A stretch of 34,460 bases of DNA from Hyphomicrobiales bacterium. Lineage in GTDB: Bacteria; Pseudomonadota; Alphaproteobacteria; Rhizobiales; Devosiaceae. The notes beneath the pieces were generated by a model. That model saw only the letters and a program-made list of their open reading frames with translations. It ran no database searches and was not told the origin of the DNA. The first letter of the stretch is position 1, and each line of letters starts with the position of its first letter. Location of the stretch: the NCBI GenBank assembly GCA_900470445.1, contig UCAU01000070.1:1-34460 (forward strand), written 5' to 3'. A program made the position numbers and the translations under genes. This document shows, one piece after another, positions 1 through 8,827 of this stretch.

Positions 1-368
1 GTATAGGGCGCGTTGTTGTTCTCAAAGGTGCCGCGCCAGTTTTCCGGGATCAGTGTGGGATCGGCATCGGAGATGGCGTTGATGTCGCTTTCGAGCGCCA
101 GGGTCACCACATCGGCTGCGAGACCATCTATGACGGTGCGAGCCTGGGCGCCGGAGCCACCATGGGTGGTCTGGACGGCCACGGTTTCGCCCTTGGTTTC
201 CTGCCAATGGGCGATGAAGGCCTGATTGAACTGCTGATAGAGCTCGCGTGTCGGATCGTAGCTCACATTGATGATCGTGCGGTCCTGGGCGCGGCCGGTT
301 ACGGCAAAACCGAGCACCAGGGACGCGGCGAGGCCGGTGAGGGCCAGAATCCTGGGTAGGTGTTTCAT
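1..368 (-). CDS. Periplasmic sulfate-binding protein, N-terminal part (truncated by window edge)
   Basis: Substrate-binding subunit of a sulfate/thiosulfate ABC importer (Sbp/CysP type), acting in the periplasm to hand sulfate to the CysTWA permease. The ATG at 368-366 is preceded by GGGAGA. The translated start is a signal peptide: MKHLPR, a hydrophobic stretch, and a likely cleavage after GRAQ near residue 28. The mature start reads ISYD-like (NVSYDPTRELYQQFN), which is typical of Sbp proteins. Further on come the family-typical HGGSGAQARTVIDGLAADVV and ALESDINAIS. The frame is open to base 1, so about two thirds of a usual 330-350 residue protein lies outside the window. It is transcribed away from the glutamate dehydrogenase gene. 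Family assignment is secure; sulfate versus thiosulfate preference cannot be told. Confidence 0.9.
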   Translation of the reverse strand, partial: MKHLPRILALTGLAASLVLGFAVTGRAQDRTIINVSYDPTRELYQQFNQAFIAHWQETKGETVAVQTTHGGSGAQARTVIDGLAADVVTLALESDINAISDADPTLIPENWRGTFENNNAPY

Positions 369-668
369 CGTTCATCTCCCATGGGGATCGTGTGTTTAAA
401 GGCTACCAGATCACTAGGGTATTGCAAGCGAGCCGCCATACCTCTCGCTGCTGGATAAGAAAACGCTTTGCCCCTTTTCGTTCCCTGGCAGGAAAAACAT
501 CGCGGCGCGCCGTCCCAAATCACCGCCAGAGCAATTTCATTCCCATTCGTTACCAAAAGACGAACGCCGTCATCCACGCATTGTCTGCTCGCGCTATTGT
601 GCGAAGGGATGGCAGACAGCGCGTGCCGGGGTGCCTACAGTGGCGGTGCGAGACTGGGAGTACACGAC
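369..668. promoter_or_regulatory. Divergent intergenic region between sulfate-binding protein and glutamate dehydrogenase
   Basis: About 300 bases without a convincing gene. For the leftward sulfate-binding gene there is a candidate promoter read on the minus strand: TTGCAA at 427-422, a 16-base spacer, and TAGCCT at 405-400, which puts the transcript start about 25 bases ahead of the ATG. For the rightward gene a clear Shine-Dalgarno GGGAG sits at 656-660. No convincing -35/-10 pair for that gene was found. An open frame extends upstream of 669, but its translation is irregular and unlike any GDH amino terminus, so it is treated as non-coding. Confidence 0.35.
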
Positions 669-3600
669 GTGACGCATGAGGATAGGTCCAACCGGCAGAT
701 CATGCTGGAGCGGGCAGCACTATTGTTGGCGAGCGAGCCGGGATTTGGGCGCTTCTTCAAGGCGGCTATCCTGGCGACCGATGGCGAAGACCTCGGCACG
801 CAGGCGCCAGATGCGTTCGAATCAGTGTTGCGGCAGGCCTATAAGCACTTGCTGGCCTATGACGGGGAAACCAGCCGCATTGTCGCCACACGGCCGGCCG
901 CGGCGGGCGAAGCTTTGGTGCTCGATATCGTGTCGCCCGACATGCCGTTTATCGTCGATAGCGCGCTGGCGGCTGTGCGGGCGGCGGGCGGCAATGTGCG
1001 GCTGTTTACCCATCCGGTGGTGCTGGTGGGCAATGGCGAGGTGAATGATGGCGACGGGCGCTCGCTGAGTCTCCTCCATATTCACAGCGACCCGGTGGCC
1101 GATGTCGACGGGCTGGTGAGCGAGATCGAGAGCACGATGGGCGATGTGGCCCATGCGGTGCGCGACTGGCAGCCGATGCTGGAACGCTTGCGGCGGGCGG
1201 CCAAGGATCTGGAGCGGATCAAAGGGCCGCAGCGGGACGAAGCGCTGGCCTTTGTCGATTGGCTGATCGAGCACAATTTTACTTTCCTGGGCCTGCGCCA
1301 ATATGGCGTCGAGGGCGAAGCGCTTGCCCCCGTGGCAGGGAGCGGGCTGGGCATATTGCGGGACCCCGACGTGCGCGTGCTGCGCAGCGGCGCCGATTAT
1401 GTGGAGACGACGCCGCAACACACTGCCTTTATGGCGGAGAGCGAACCGCTGCTGGTGACCAAGGCCAATGTGCGCTCGCGGGTGCATCGGCGGGTGCATC
1501 TGGATTATGTGGGGATCAAGCTGTTCGGCGCCAATGGCGAGGCGACGGGCGAGTTGCGCGTGGTGGGACTGTTCACCGCGCAGGCGCTGGCCATGCCGCA
1601 TACCGACGTGCCGATCATTCGCCGCAAGATTGCCGAGGTGATGCGCAAATCCGGGCTCGACCCGCTGGGGCATGACGGGCGGGCGCTGCTGAGCGCGCTG
1701 GACAGCTATCCGCGCGACGAGCTGTTCCAGATCGGGGTGGATCAGCTCTATGAATTTTCCAGCGCGATTTCGGCGCTGTATGACCGGCCGAGGGTGCGGG
1801 TTTTGCCGCGCATCGACCGGTTCGACAATTTCGTCTCCATCCTCGTTTATGTGCCGCGTGATCGCTATGACGGGGAAGCGCGGGCGCGGATCACGCGGTA
1901 TCTGGCGCAGGTTTATGACGGGCGGGTTTCGGCATTTTATCCGAATTTTCCCGAGGGCGAGCTGGTCCGGCTGCATGTGATCATCGGGCGGATTGCCGGG
2001 CCGACGCCACGGCCAAGCCGCGGGGAACTGGAAGCGCGCGTGGATGCGCTGACCTCCAATTTCGGCGACACGCTGGCGGCGACGGCGTCGAACCCGGCTT
2101 CGATCAGCGATTATCGCGGGGCGTTTTCGCCGGCCTATCAATCGCGCAACACAGCCGAGGATGCCCATGCCGATATTGCCGCGCTGCAGGCGCTGGGCGA
2201 TGGCACGGGTGTTGCTATCAGGCTGCGCAGCCGCACCGGCACGGATGGCTCGCTCGGGCTGAAATTCTACCATCGCGAAACGGCCATTCCGCTGAGCGAT
2301 CGCGTGCCAATGCTGGAAGCCTTCGGGTTCCGGGTGATCGACGAGCGGACCTATACGATCGTGCCGCGCGATGGTGTGGAGCGGTATCTGCACGATATGG
2401 TGCTGGAGCCCATTGAAGCCGGGTTCGACGTGGCGGCGCGGGGCGCGGCGGTCGAGGAAGGGCTGCTGGCGGTGTGGAACGGGGCTGCGGAGAGTGATCA
2501 GCTCAATACGCTGGTGAGCCGCACCAGACTCGCCTGGAACGATGCCGCATTCCTGCGCGCGCTGTCGCGCTATGTCCGGCAGATCGGGATTTCTTATTCG
2601 CAGCGCTATATTGCCAGCGTTTTGGTGAAGCAGAGTGCAGCGGCGACCGCGCTGATCGATCTGTTCAATGCGCTGCATGACCCACGGGCAACCGAGCGGG
2701 AAGTGGCGGCCGAACAGGCGCGCGAGGCGATTGCGGCGGCACTGGATGCCATGGCGTCGCTCGATGAAGACACGATTGTGCGGCGGTTCCTGAACCTGGT
2801 GGAAGCATCGGTGCGGACCAATGCGTTCCAGCGCGATGCCGACGGCAATCGCATGCCGGCGCTGGCGATCAAGTTCAATAGCGGGCGGGTGGATGGGATG
2901 GTCGCGCCGCGGCCGTTCCGCGAGATTTCGGTGTATTCGCCACGGGTGGAAGGCGTTCACCTGCGGTTTGGCGCGATTGCGCGCGGCGGCTTGCGCTGGT
3001 CGGACCGGCCGGAGGATTTCCGCACCGAAGTGCTGGGGCTGGTCAAGGCGCAGCAGGTGAAAAATGCGGTGATCGTGCCGGTGGGGGCCAAGGGCGGTTT
3101 TGTGCCCAAGCATTTGACGCCGGGCATGGCGCGCGAGGCGTTTCTGGCCGAGGGCGTGGCCGCCTACAAGATTTTCATCGGCGCGCTGCTCGATGTGACG
3201 GATAATCTGGTGGACGGCGCCGTGGTGCCGCCACGCGATGTGGTGCGGCGGGATGGGGATGATCCCTATCTCGTGGTGGCGGCCGACAAGGGCACGGCGA
3301 GCTTTTCCGACACGGCCAATGGAATCGCCACGAGCCGTGGCTATTGGCTGGGCGACGCCTTCGCCTCGGGCGGTTCGGCCGGCTATGACCACAAGAAAAT
3401 GGGCATTACGGCACGCGGCGGCTGGGAGGCGGTGAAACGCCATTTCCGCGAGATGGACCGCGATATCCAGCGCGAACCCTTCACCGTGGTCGGCGTGGGC
3501 GACATGAGCGGGGACGTGTTCGGCAATGGCATGTTGCTGAGCCCGGAGATCGAGCTGGTGGCGGCGTTTGACCATCGCGATATCTTCATCGATCCGCACC

Positions 3601-5363
3601 CGGACGCAGGCAAATCGCTGGCGGAGCGGCAGCGGCTATTCGCCCTGCCCCGCTCGAGCTGGCAGGATTATGACCAGAGCCTGATTTCCAAGGGCGGCGG
3701 GGTGTTTTCGCGCAGCCTCAAATCCATTCCGCTGAGTGCGGAGGCGCGGGCTGTGCTGGGAATCGAAGCGGCGCATGCGACGCCGGCGGAGGTGATGTCG
3801 GCGATCCTGCGGGCGCAGGTGGATTTGCTGTGGTTTGGCGGCATTGGCACCTATGTGCGCGGGGCGCAGGAAACGGATGCCGAAGTGGGCGACCGGGCCA
3901 ATGACGCGATCCGCGTGGTGGCAAGCGAAGTGCGTGCCAAGGTGATCGGGGAAGGCGCCAATCTGGGCGTGACGCAGCGCGGACGCGTGGATTATGCGTT
4001 GGCCGGCGGACGGATCAATACCGACGCCATCGACAATTCGGCCGGGGTGAATTCGAGCGATCTTGAGGTCAATATCAAGATTGCCGTGGCTCCGCTGGTC
4101 GCAGCGGGTACGCTGGATATGGCGGCGCGCAACAGCTTCCTTGCCAGCATGACCGATGAAGTGGCGGCGCTGTGCCTGCGCAATAATTATCTGCAGACCC
4201 TGGCGATTTCGCTGGCTGAGCGGGCGGGCCTGGCGGAGCTGCCGGACCATCGGGTGCTGATCGAGCAATTGGAAGCGCGGGGGCTGCTGGACCGGGCGGT
4301 GGAGTTCTTGCCCAGTGACGCTGCGCTTGATGCGCGCGGGGCGGCGCTAACGCGGCCGGAACTGGCGGTGATCCTGGCCTATGCCAAGCTGACGCTCTAT
4401 GCCGATCTGCTCGAAGGGCACGATATCGACGATGCCTATCTGGCGGGCGAGCTTTATCGCTATTTCCCCGAGACGCTGCACACCACCTATCCCGATGCGG
4501 TGGCTCAGCATCGGCTGAAGCGCGAAGTGATCGCGACGGTGTTGGCCAATGCGATGATCAATCGTGGCGGGCCGGCTTTTGTCAGCGAAATGATGGGCTC
4601 GACCAGTGCCAATCCGGGGGAAGTGGCGCTGGCTTATGCGGCTACGCGCGACGTCTATGGGCTGATCGAACTCAATACCATGATCGACGGGCTCGACGGA
4701 TTGGTGCCGGGCGCGGTGCAATTGGGGCTTTATGCCGAGGTGGCGGACCTGTTGCGGCAGGAGACCCTGTGGTTCCTGCGCAATGCCAATGTGAGCGAGG
4801 GGCTTGCGGCGCTGGTGGCGCGGCACAAGGCAGGCGTGGCGACGCTGCGCAGCATGTTGACGAGTGCCCTGCCCTCGTCGCTGGGCGAGGCGGTGGCGGC
4901 GCGGATGGCAGGGCTGGTGGCTCAGGGCGTGCCGGAGGCGGTGGCGCGGGGCCTGGCGGAATTGCCTGTTCTTTCCTATGCCAGCGATATCGTGCTGGTC
5001 AGCGAGCGCTGTGGCGTGTCGGTGGCGGATGGGGCGGCGGCATTCTTTGGGGTGTTCGGGGCGTTCAATCTGTGGCCGGTGATCGAACAGGGCCGCGCGA
5101 TTGTGCTGGCCGACCGGTTCGACCGCATGGCGCTGGACCGGGCACTGGCCAATGTGATGCGGGCGCAGCGCGATATCACGGCCGATGTGCTCAAGGTGGC
5201 GGGTGGCGCGGTGACGGATCGGCTGGCGCGGTGGAATAGCGAGGAACGCGCCGGGATTGCCCGGACGGCGGCGGCGGTGGCCGAGCTGACGCAGGGGACG
5301 CTGACAGTGTCGCGGTTGAGCGTGGCGGCGGGGCTGTTGGCGGATTTGGCGCGGGAGGAGTGA
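669..5363 (+). CDS. gdhB: NAD-specific glutamate dehydrogenase, large (about 180 kDa) class
   Basis: Oxidative deamination of L-glutamate to 2-oxoglutarate and ammonium with NAD, a cytosolic catabolic link between amino acids and the TCA cycle. The predicted 1564 residues fit the large-GDH class of Alphaproteobacteria and Pseudomonas (about 1600). The start is set at GTG 669 because GGGAG lies 8 bases upstream; a downstream ATG at 702 is possible. The N-terminal half is the long regulatory region of this class. The catalytic part starts near residue 770 with RGGLRWSDRPEDFRTEV, then VPVGAKGGFVPK with the substrate lysine near 806, and GVGDMSGDVFGNG near 943 in the NAD-binding half. The C-terminal part from about 1100 holds the GEGANLGVTQ and NNSAGVNSSD-like region. 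The frame is intact. It appears monocistronic, followed by a repeat-type hairpin element. Confidence 0.95.
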   Translation: MTHEDRSNRQIMLERAALLLASEPGFGRFFKAAILATDGEDLGTQAPDAFESVLRQAYKHLLAYDGETSRIVATRPAAAGEALVLDIVSPDMPFIVDSALAAVRAAGGNVRLFTHPVVLVGNGEVNDGDGRSLSLLHIHSDPVADVDGLVSEIESTMGDVAHAVRDWQPMLERLRRAAKDLERIKGPQRDEALAFVDWLIEHNFTFLGLRQYGVEGEALAPVAGSGLGILRDPDVRVLRSGADYVETTPQHTAFMAESEPLLVTKANVRSRVHRRVHLDYVGIKLFGANGEATGELRVVGLFTAQALAMPHTDVPIIRRKIAEVMRKSGLDPLGHDGRALLSALDSYPRDELFQIGVDQLYEFSSAISALYDRPRVRVLPRIDRFDNFVSILVYVPRDRYDGEARARITRYLAQVYDGRVSAFYPNFPEGELVRLHVIIGRIAGPTPRPSRGELEARVDALTSNFGDTLAATASNPASISDYRGAFSPAYQSRNTAEDAHADIAALQALGDGTGVAIRLRSRTGTDGSLGLKFYHRETAIPLSDRVPMLEAFGFRVIDERTYTIVPRDGVERYLHDMVLEPIEAGFDVAARGAAVEEGLLAVWNGAAESDQLNTLVSRTRLAWNDAAFLRALSRYVRQIGISYSQRYIASVLVKQSAAATALIDLFNALHDPRATEREVAAEQAREAIAAALDAMASLDEDTIVRRFLNLVEASVRTNAFQRDADGNRMPALAIKFNSGRVDGMVAPRPFREISVYSPRVEGVHLRFGAIARGGLRWSDRPEDFRTEVLGLVKAQQVKNAVIVPVGAKGGFVPKHLTPGMAREAFLAEGVAAYKIFIGALLDVTDNLVDGAVVPPRDVVRRDGDDPYLVVAADKGTASFSDTANGIATSRGYWLGDAFASGGSAGYDHKKMGITARGGWEAVKRHFREMDRDIQREPFTVVGVGDMSGDVFGNGMLLSPEIELVAAFDHRDIFIDPHPDAGKSLAERQRLFALPRSSWQDYDQSLISKGGGVFSRSLKSIPLSAEARAVLGIEAAHATPAEVMSAILRAQVDLLWFGGIGTYVRGAQETDAEVGDRANDAIRVVASEVRAKVIGEGANLGVTQRGRVDYALAGGRINTDAIDNSAGVNSSDLEVNIKIAVAPLVAAGTLDMAARNSFLASMTDEVAALCLRNNYLQTLAISLAERAGLAELPDHRVLIEQLEARGLLDRAVEFLPSDAALDARGAALTRPELAVILAYAKLTLYADLLEGHDIDDAYLAGELYRYFPETLHTTYPDAVAQHRLKREVIATVLANAMINRGGPAFVSEMMGSTSANPGEVALAYAATRDVYGLIELNTMIDGLDGLVPGAVQLGLYAEVADLLRQETLWFLRNANVSEGLAALVARHKAGVATLRSMLTSALPSSLGEAVAARMAGLVAQGVPEAVARGLAELPVLSYASDIVLVSERCGVSVADGAAAFFGVFGAFNLWPVIEQGRAIVLADRFDRMALDRALANVMRAQRDITADVLKVAGGAVTDRLARWNSEERAGIARTAAAVAELTQGTLTVSRLSVAAGLLADLAREE

Positions 5364-5405
5364 GGGGTCTGCTTCAATAGGCGTCGAAGCATGGGACGGC
5401 GCAGA

Positions 5406-5470
5406 ACCCCTCACCCTGTAATTTCTTCTGGACGAAGAAATTACTGTCCCTCTCCCTCAAGGGGCGAGGG
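5406..5470 (+). repeat. Intergenic hairpin repeat, copy 1 (ACCCCTCACCC family)
   Basis: The element begins ACCCCTCACCC (5406-5416). It then has a perfect 11-bp stem, GTAATTTCTTC (5418-5428) with GAAGAAATTAC (5434-5444) around the loop TGGAC, and ends in CCCTCTCCCTCAAGGGG (5448-5464) plus CGAGGG. The same flanks occur at 24376-24420 and, inverted, at 24471-24520 with completely different but still self-complementary central stems. It lies just downstream of the glutamate dehydrogenase stop and could also stop or protect that transcript. The remaining bases to 5573 hold a small hairpin (GCCGA/TCGGC at 5502-5514) and the fbp ribosome site. Confidence 0.8.
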
Positions 5471-5573
5471 TGGGCTCCGTGGGTGGGAGGGGCCGTGCCT
5501 AGCCGAAAGTCGGCCTTGCCTCCGGACGGGGCATCATCACACTGGCGGCAACTGATTTAGGAATGAGAGCATC

Positions 5574-6533
5574 ATGACCACTTCCCTCGCCCAATGGCTT
5601 GCTGCGCAGAATGTGGCGCCGGACCTGGCCAGTGTTGTCGCATCCATGGCCGCGGCGAGTGCGGAGATCGCGGCGGTGTTGCGGTTGGCGCCGATTGCCG
5701 GCCAGACGGGGCTGGCGGGGCATACCAATGTGCAGGGGGAGGCGCAGAAGGAGCTCGATGTCGTCAGCAACGATATTGTGCTCAAGCACTTAAGTGCCAA
5801 TGCCAATGTTTCGATTCTGGTGTCCGAAGAGCTGGATGAAGCGGTTCATATGGAGAATCAGGGCCGCTATATGGTGGCGACGGATCCGCTGGATGGGTCT
5901 TCGAATCTGGATGTAAACGTCACTGTGGGCACGATCTTTTCGGTGCTGGGGGTCGATCCGGCCAAGCCGGATCTGTTGCAGAAGGGATCGGCACAGCTAG
6001 CCGCGGGCTATGCGGCTTATGGGCCGGCGACGAGCCTGGTGCTGACCTTTGGGACGGGGACGAGTGTGTTCACGCTGGATGGCAGCGGGCAGTTTGTGTT
6101 GACGCTGGACGGCGTCAAAGTGCCGGTGGCGTCGGGGGAATACGCGATCAATACGGCGCGGGAGCGGTTTTGGGACAAGGCGACGCTGGCCTATGTCACC
6201 GAGAACGTGGCCGGGGAAACCGGGGCGGCGGGCAAGCGCTATAATATGCGCTGGGTGGGCTCGATGGTGGCCGATATCCACCGCATCCTGATGCGGGGCG
6301 GGATTTTCCTTTATCCGCTCGACAGCGAGACGGTGAGCAAGGGTGGGCGGTTGCGGCTGCTGTATGAGGCCAATCCCATGGCGCTGCTGGTTGAGGCGGC
6401 GGGTGGAAAGTCCACCACCGGGCATGAGCGGATTTTGGATGTGCAGCCCACGGGGATCCACCAGCGGGTGCCGGTGATCTTGGGCTCGGCGGAGGAAGTG
6501 AGCCGGGTCGAGGCGTTTTACGCGAAAGCGTAG
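5574..6533 (+). CDS. fbp: Class I fructose-1,6-bisphosphatase
   Basis: Hydrolyses fructose 1,6-bisphosphate to fructose 6-phosphate in gluconeogenesis (and in the Calvin cycle where present), in the cytosol. The 319 residues are slightly shorter than the usual 330-340. Metal-site residues are visible: SEELDE at 84-89 and the inositol-phosphatase motif DPLDGSSN at 104-111, followed by VGTIFSVLG. The sugar-phosphate-binding segment YNMRWVGSMVADIHRIL and the GGIFLYP strand follow in the second half, and KGGRLRLLYEANPMA with EAAGGK closes the family pattern. The start at ATG 5574 has a purine-rich AGGAATGAGAG upstream. The next gene (AGE family) has its own promoter, so fbp is probably a single-gene unit. 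Confidence 0.95.
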   Translation: MTTSLAQWLAAQNVAPDLASVVASMAAASAEIAAVLRLAPIAGQTGLAGHTNVQGEAQKELDVVSNDIVLKHLSANANVSILVSEELDEAVHMENQGRYMVATDPLDGSSNLDVNVTVGTIFSVLGVDPAKPDLLQKGSAQLAAGYAAYGPATSLVLTFGTGTSVFTLDGSGQFVLTLDGVKVPVASGEYAINTARERFWDKATLAYVTENVAGETGAAGKRYNMRWVGSMVADIHRILMRGGIFLYPLDSETVSKGGRLRLLYEANPMALLVEAAGGKSTTGHERILDVQPTGIHQRVPVILGSAEEVSRVEAFYAKA

Positions 6534-6572
6534 TTGACCGGCACAATCCTGCGCAATGCCAAGGGGATGGCC

Positions 6573-6612
6573 TGCAATCGAAATTGCAACGTTCTTATTC
6601 CGCCCGTATACA
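6573..6612 (+). promoter_or_regulatory. Sigma70-type promoter with overlapping palindromic operator before the AGE-family gene
   Basis: TTGCAA at 6584-6589 and TATACA at 6607-6612 are separated by exactly 17 bases, a near-ideal housekeeping promoter. The predicted transcript start is about 6619, 28 bases ahead of the ATG. The palindrome TGCAAT-CGAA-ATTGCA (6573-6588) covers the -35 box. Its size and its place on a sugar-isomerase gene resemble operators of LacI-family sugar repressors, but no regulator gene lies nearby. The promoter is directly visible; the operator role is inference. Confidence 0.6.
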
Positions 6613-6646
6613 AGCGTCCAATAGCAGCGGCGAGACCGGAGCCAGC

Positions 6647-7918
6647 ATGAGCGACGCCCAATATATCCTTCCCAAGACCAATTCGGGCCCGTGGAACACG
6701 CGTCCGTTTCATCGGCAATGGCTGATGCGGCAGGCCAATAATCTGTTCGATTTTTTTGAAGCCGCGTCGCTCAATCCCAAGGGCGGGTTTTTCGAGCTGG
6801 ATGATGCGGGCAAGCCGCTGGATGCGGCCAATTCGACGCGGCAGATTCACGGCACGACGCGCATGGTGCATTGCGCGGCGATCGGCAGCCTGATCGGGCG
6901 GCCGGGGTCGGGGGAAATCCTCGACCATGGCATGCAATATATCTGGAACCAGCATCGCGACACGAGGCGCGGCGGCTATGTGTGGTCGCTGGATAATGAC
7001 GGGGTCAAGGACGGGTCCAAGCAAGCCTATGGGCATGCTTTCGTGCTGCTGGCGGCCTCGAGCGCCAAGCTGGTCGGGCATCCGCTGGCCGACCAGATGC
7101 TGGCGGACGTGACCGAGGTAATCAATACGCGCTTCTGGGATGCGAGCCGGGGTGCGGTGAAGGACGAGTATACTTCGGACTGGTCCAAGCTCCTGCCCTA
7201 TCGCGGACAGAACGCCAATATGCATATGACCGAGGCGCTGATGGCGGCGTTCGAGGCGACGGGTAACAAGGATTATCTGGCCAAGGCCGAGGCCATTGCC
7301 AAACTGATTATTGCCGAGCATGCGGCGTCGCTGGGCTATCGGGTGGCCGAGCATTTCGACGAGAACTGGGTGCTCGACAAGAATTATCTGGGCAATGAAA
7401 TGTTCCGGCCGGCCGGCACGACGCCGGGCCATTGGCTGGAGTGGGCGCGGCTGTTGATCCAGCTCTGGGTGCTTGGGGAAAAGCGGCTGCATTGGCTGAC
7501 CGATGCGGCGCGGCATCTGTTCCGCGCGGCGATCGACCTGGGCTGGGACAAGGTCCATGGCGGGTTCTTCTACACGCTGGACTGGGACAATAAGCCGGTG
7601 ATGCGCGAGAAGCTGTGGTGGCCCCTGGCCGAGGGGATCGGGGCGGCGTCGTTCCTGACTTCCTATGACCGGGATGACTATTTCCAGATCTGGTATCGCA
7701 AGCTGTGGGACTTTGCCGACAACCACATGATCGACCACGCGCGCGGCGGCTGGCTGAGCGAGCTCAAGGAAGATTTGACGCCAACCTCACGGCTGTTCGT
7801 GGGTAAGCCGGATATTTATCACGCGCTGCAGGCGTGTCTGATCCCGCTTTATCCGGCCAATGGGAGTCTGACCAAGGGCATTATCGAGGCGGATCACACG
7901 GCCAAGATCGCGCATTAG
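6647..7918 (+). CDS. AGE-family sugar epimerase/isomerase (mannose isomerase/YihS-like)
   Basis: A 423-residue alpha/alpha-barrel enzyme of the N-acylglucosamine 2-epimerase superfamily, which also includes D-mannose isomerase and sulfoquinovose isomerase. Family marks are TTRMVH near residue 53 (substrate arginine), NANMHMTEALMAAFEATG with the central histidine, FDENW, PGHWLEWARLLIQLW with the catalytic H-x-x-E pair, LWWPLAEGI, and the C-terminal DHARGGWLSEL. The ATG at 6647 is preferred over an upstream in-frame TTG at 6584, because GGAG lies 5 bases before it and the TTG falls inside the -35 box. The exact sugar cannot be read from the sequence. The preceding gene is fbp and the next is an SDR, so carbohydrate interconversion is plausible. 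No signal peptide is seen; it is cytosolic. Confidence 0.85.
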   Translation: MSDAQYILPKTNSGPWNTRPFHRQWLMRQANNLFDFFEAASLNPKGGFFELDDAGKPLDAANSTRQIHGTTRMVHCAAIGSLIGRPGSGEILDHGMQYIWNQHRDTRRGGYVWSLDNDGVKDGSKQAYGHAFVLLAASSAKLVGHPLADQMLADVTEVINTRFWDASRGAVKDEYTSDWSKLLPYRGQNANMHMTEALMAAFEATGNKDYLAKAEAIAKLIIAEHAASLGYRVAEHFDENWVLDKNYLGNEMFRPAGTTPGHWLEWARLLIQLWVLGEKRLHWLTDAARHLFRAAIDLGWDKVHGGFFYTLDWDNKPVMREKLWWPLAEGIGAASFLTSYDRDDYFQIWYRKLWDFADNHMIDHARGGWLSELKEDLTPTSRLFVGKPDIYHALQACLIPLYPANGSLTKGIIEADHTAKIAH

Positions 7919-7970
7919 ACGCCAACCATCCGCGCCTTCGTGCGTTGCGGTCCTGTAACAGGAGGCGCGG

Positions 7971-8756
7971 ATGGATGAATTGCAGAACAAGGTGGCGCTG
8001 GTGACCGGTGCCGGATCGGGCATTGGCAAGGCGGCAGCGCTGACGCTGGGCGCAGCGGGCGCGACGGTGATCGCGCTGAGCCGGACCGGTGACGAGGTGG
8101 AACAAACGGTGGCCGAAGTCACCAGGGCCGGTGGCAAGGCGCAGGCTATCGCCGCCGATGTTTCCAACGATGCGGCGATGCAGCGCGCCGTGGCCGAGAT
8201 CATCGACAAGCATGGCCGGCTCGACATCGTGGTGGCCAATGCGGGGATCAACGGCGTCTGGGCGCCGATCGAGAGCCTCACGCCGGAGGAATGGGACACT
8301 ACGATCCGGGTGAACCTGCGGGGCACCTATCTGACGATCCATCATGCGGTGCCGCATCTGGAAGCGGCAGGTGGCGGATCGATCGTGGTGATTTCCTCGA
8401 TCAATGGGACGCGCAGCTTCGGCACGCCGGGCGCCAGCGCCTATTCGGTGACCAAGGCAGGACAGGTGGCGCTGGTGCAGCAATTGGCGCTGGAACTGGG
8501 CAGCCGGCGCATCCGCATCAACGCGATCTGCCCCGGGGCGATCGAGAGCGAGATTTCGGACAATACGGAGAAGCGGGACACCGCACGGATCGAAATTCCG
8601 GTGGAGTTCCCCGACGGGGATATTCCGCTGACTGGCGGCGAGAAGGGCAAGGCACAGGACGTTGCCGATGCGGTGCTGTTTCTGGCCAGCGATGCGTCAA
8701 AGCATATTACCGGGACGCCGATCTGGATCGATGGGGGGCAGAGCTTGTTGCGGTAA
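7971..8756 (+). CDS. SDR-family NAD(P)-dependent oxidoreductase
   Basis: A classical short-chain dehydrogenase/reductase of 261 residues. Visible marks are the Rossmann motif TGAGSGIG (12-19), the NAG strand at 90-92, SS at 142-143, the catalytic pair Y158 and K162 in SAYSVTKAG, the NAICPGAI segment near 184-191, and the C-terminal ITGTPIWIDGGQS. A strong AGGAGG (7960-7965) stands 5 bases ahead of ATG 7971. It starts 52 bases after the AGE-family gene and may be co-transcribed with it, which would suggest a sugar or polyol substrate. The substrate is not determined. After the stop there is a short CCGC-TTTC-GCGG hairpin (8758-8769) without a T-run. Confidence 0.88.
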   Translation: MDELQNKVALVTGAGSGIGKAAALTLGAAGATVIALSRTGDEVEQTVAEVTRAGGKAQAIAADVSNDAAMQRAVAEIIDKHGRLDIVVANAGINGVWAPIESLTPEEWDTTIRVNLRGTYLTIHHAVPHLEAAGGGSIVVISSINGTRSFGTPGASAYSVTKAGQVALVQQLALELGSRRIRINAICPGAIESEISDNTEKRDTARIEIPVEFPDGDIPLTGGEKGKAQDVADAVLFLASDASKHITGTPIWIDGGQSLLR

Positions 8757-8827
8757 CCGCTTTCGCGGCTGACTTGCATGGCATGCACGCTGCGCGTACA
8801 TCAGCGCCATTATAGTGAGATCGCGCT

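Noticed and set aside
822..3599. Long open frame (925 codons) on the minus strand
   Set aside because: It lies fully antisense to the glutamate dehydrogenase catalytic core, is rich in His/Arg/Gln as expected of a GC-rich shadow frame, and shows no family motif.
6584..6646. Upstream TTG start extending the AGE-family protein by 21 residues
   Set aside because: The TTG is part of the -35 box and the added residues are unlike family starts; the ATG at 6647 has its own GGAG.
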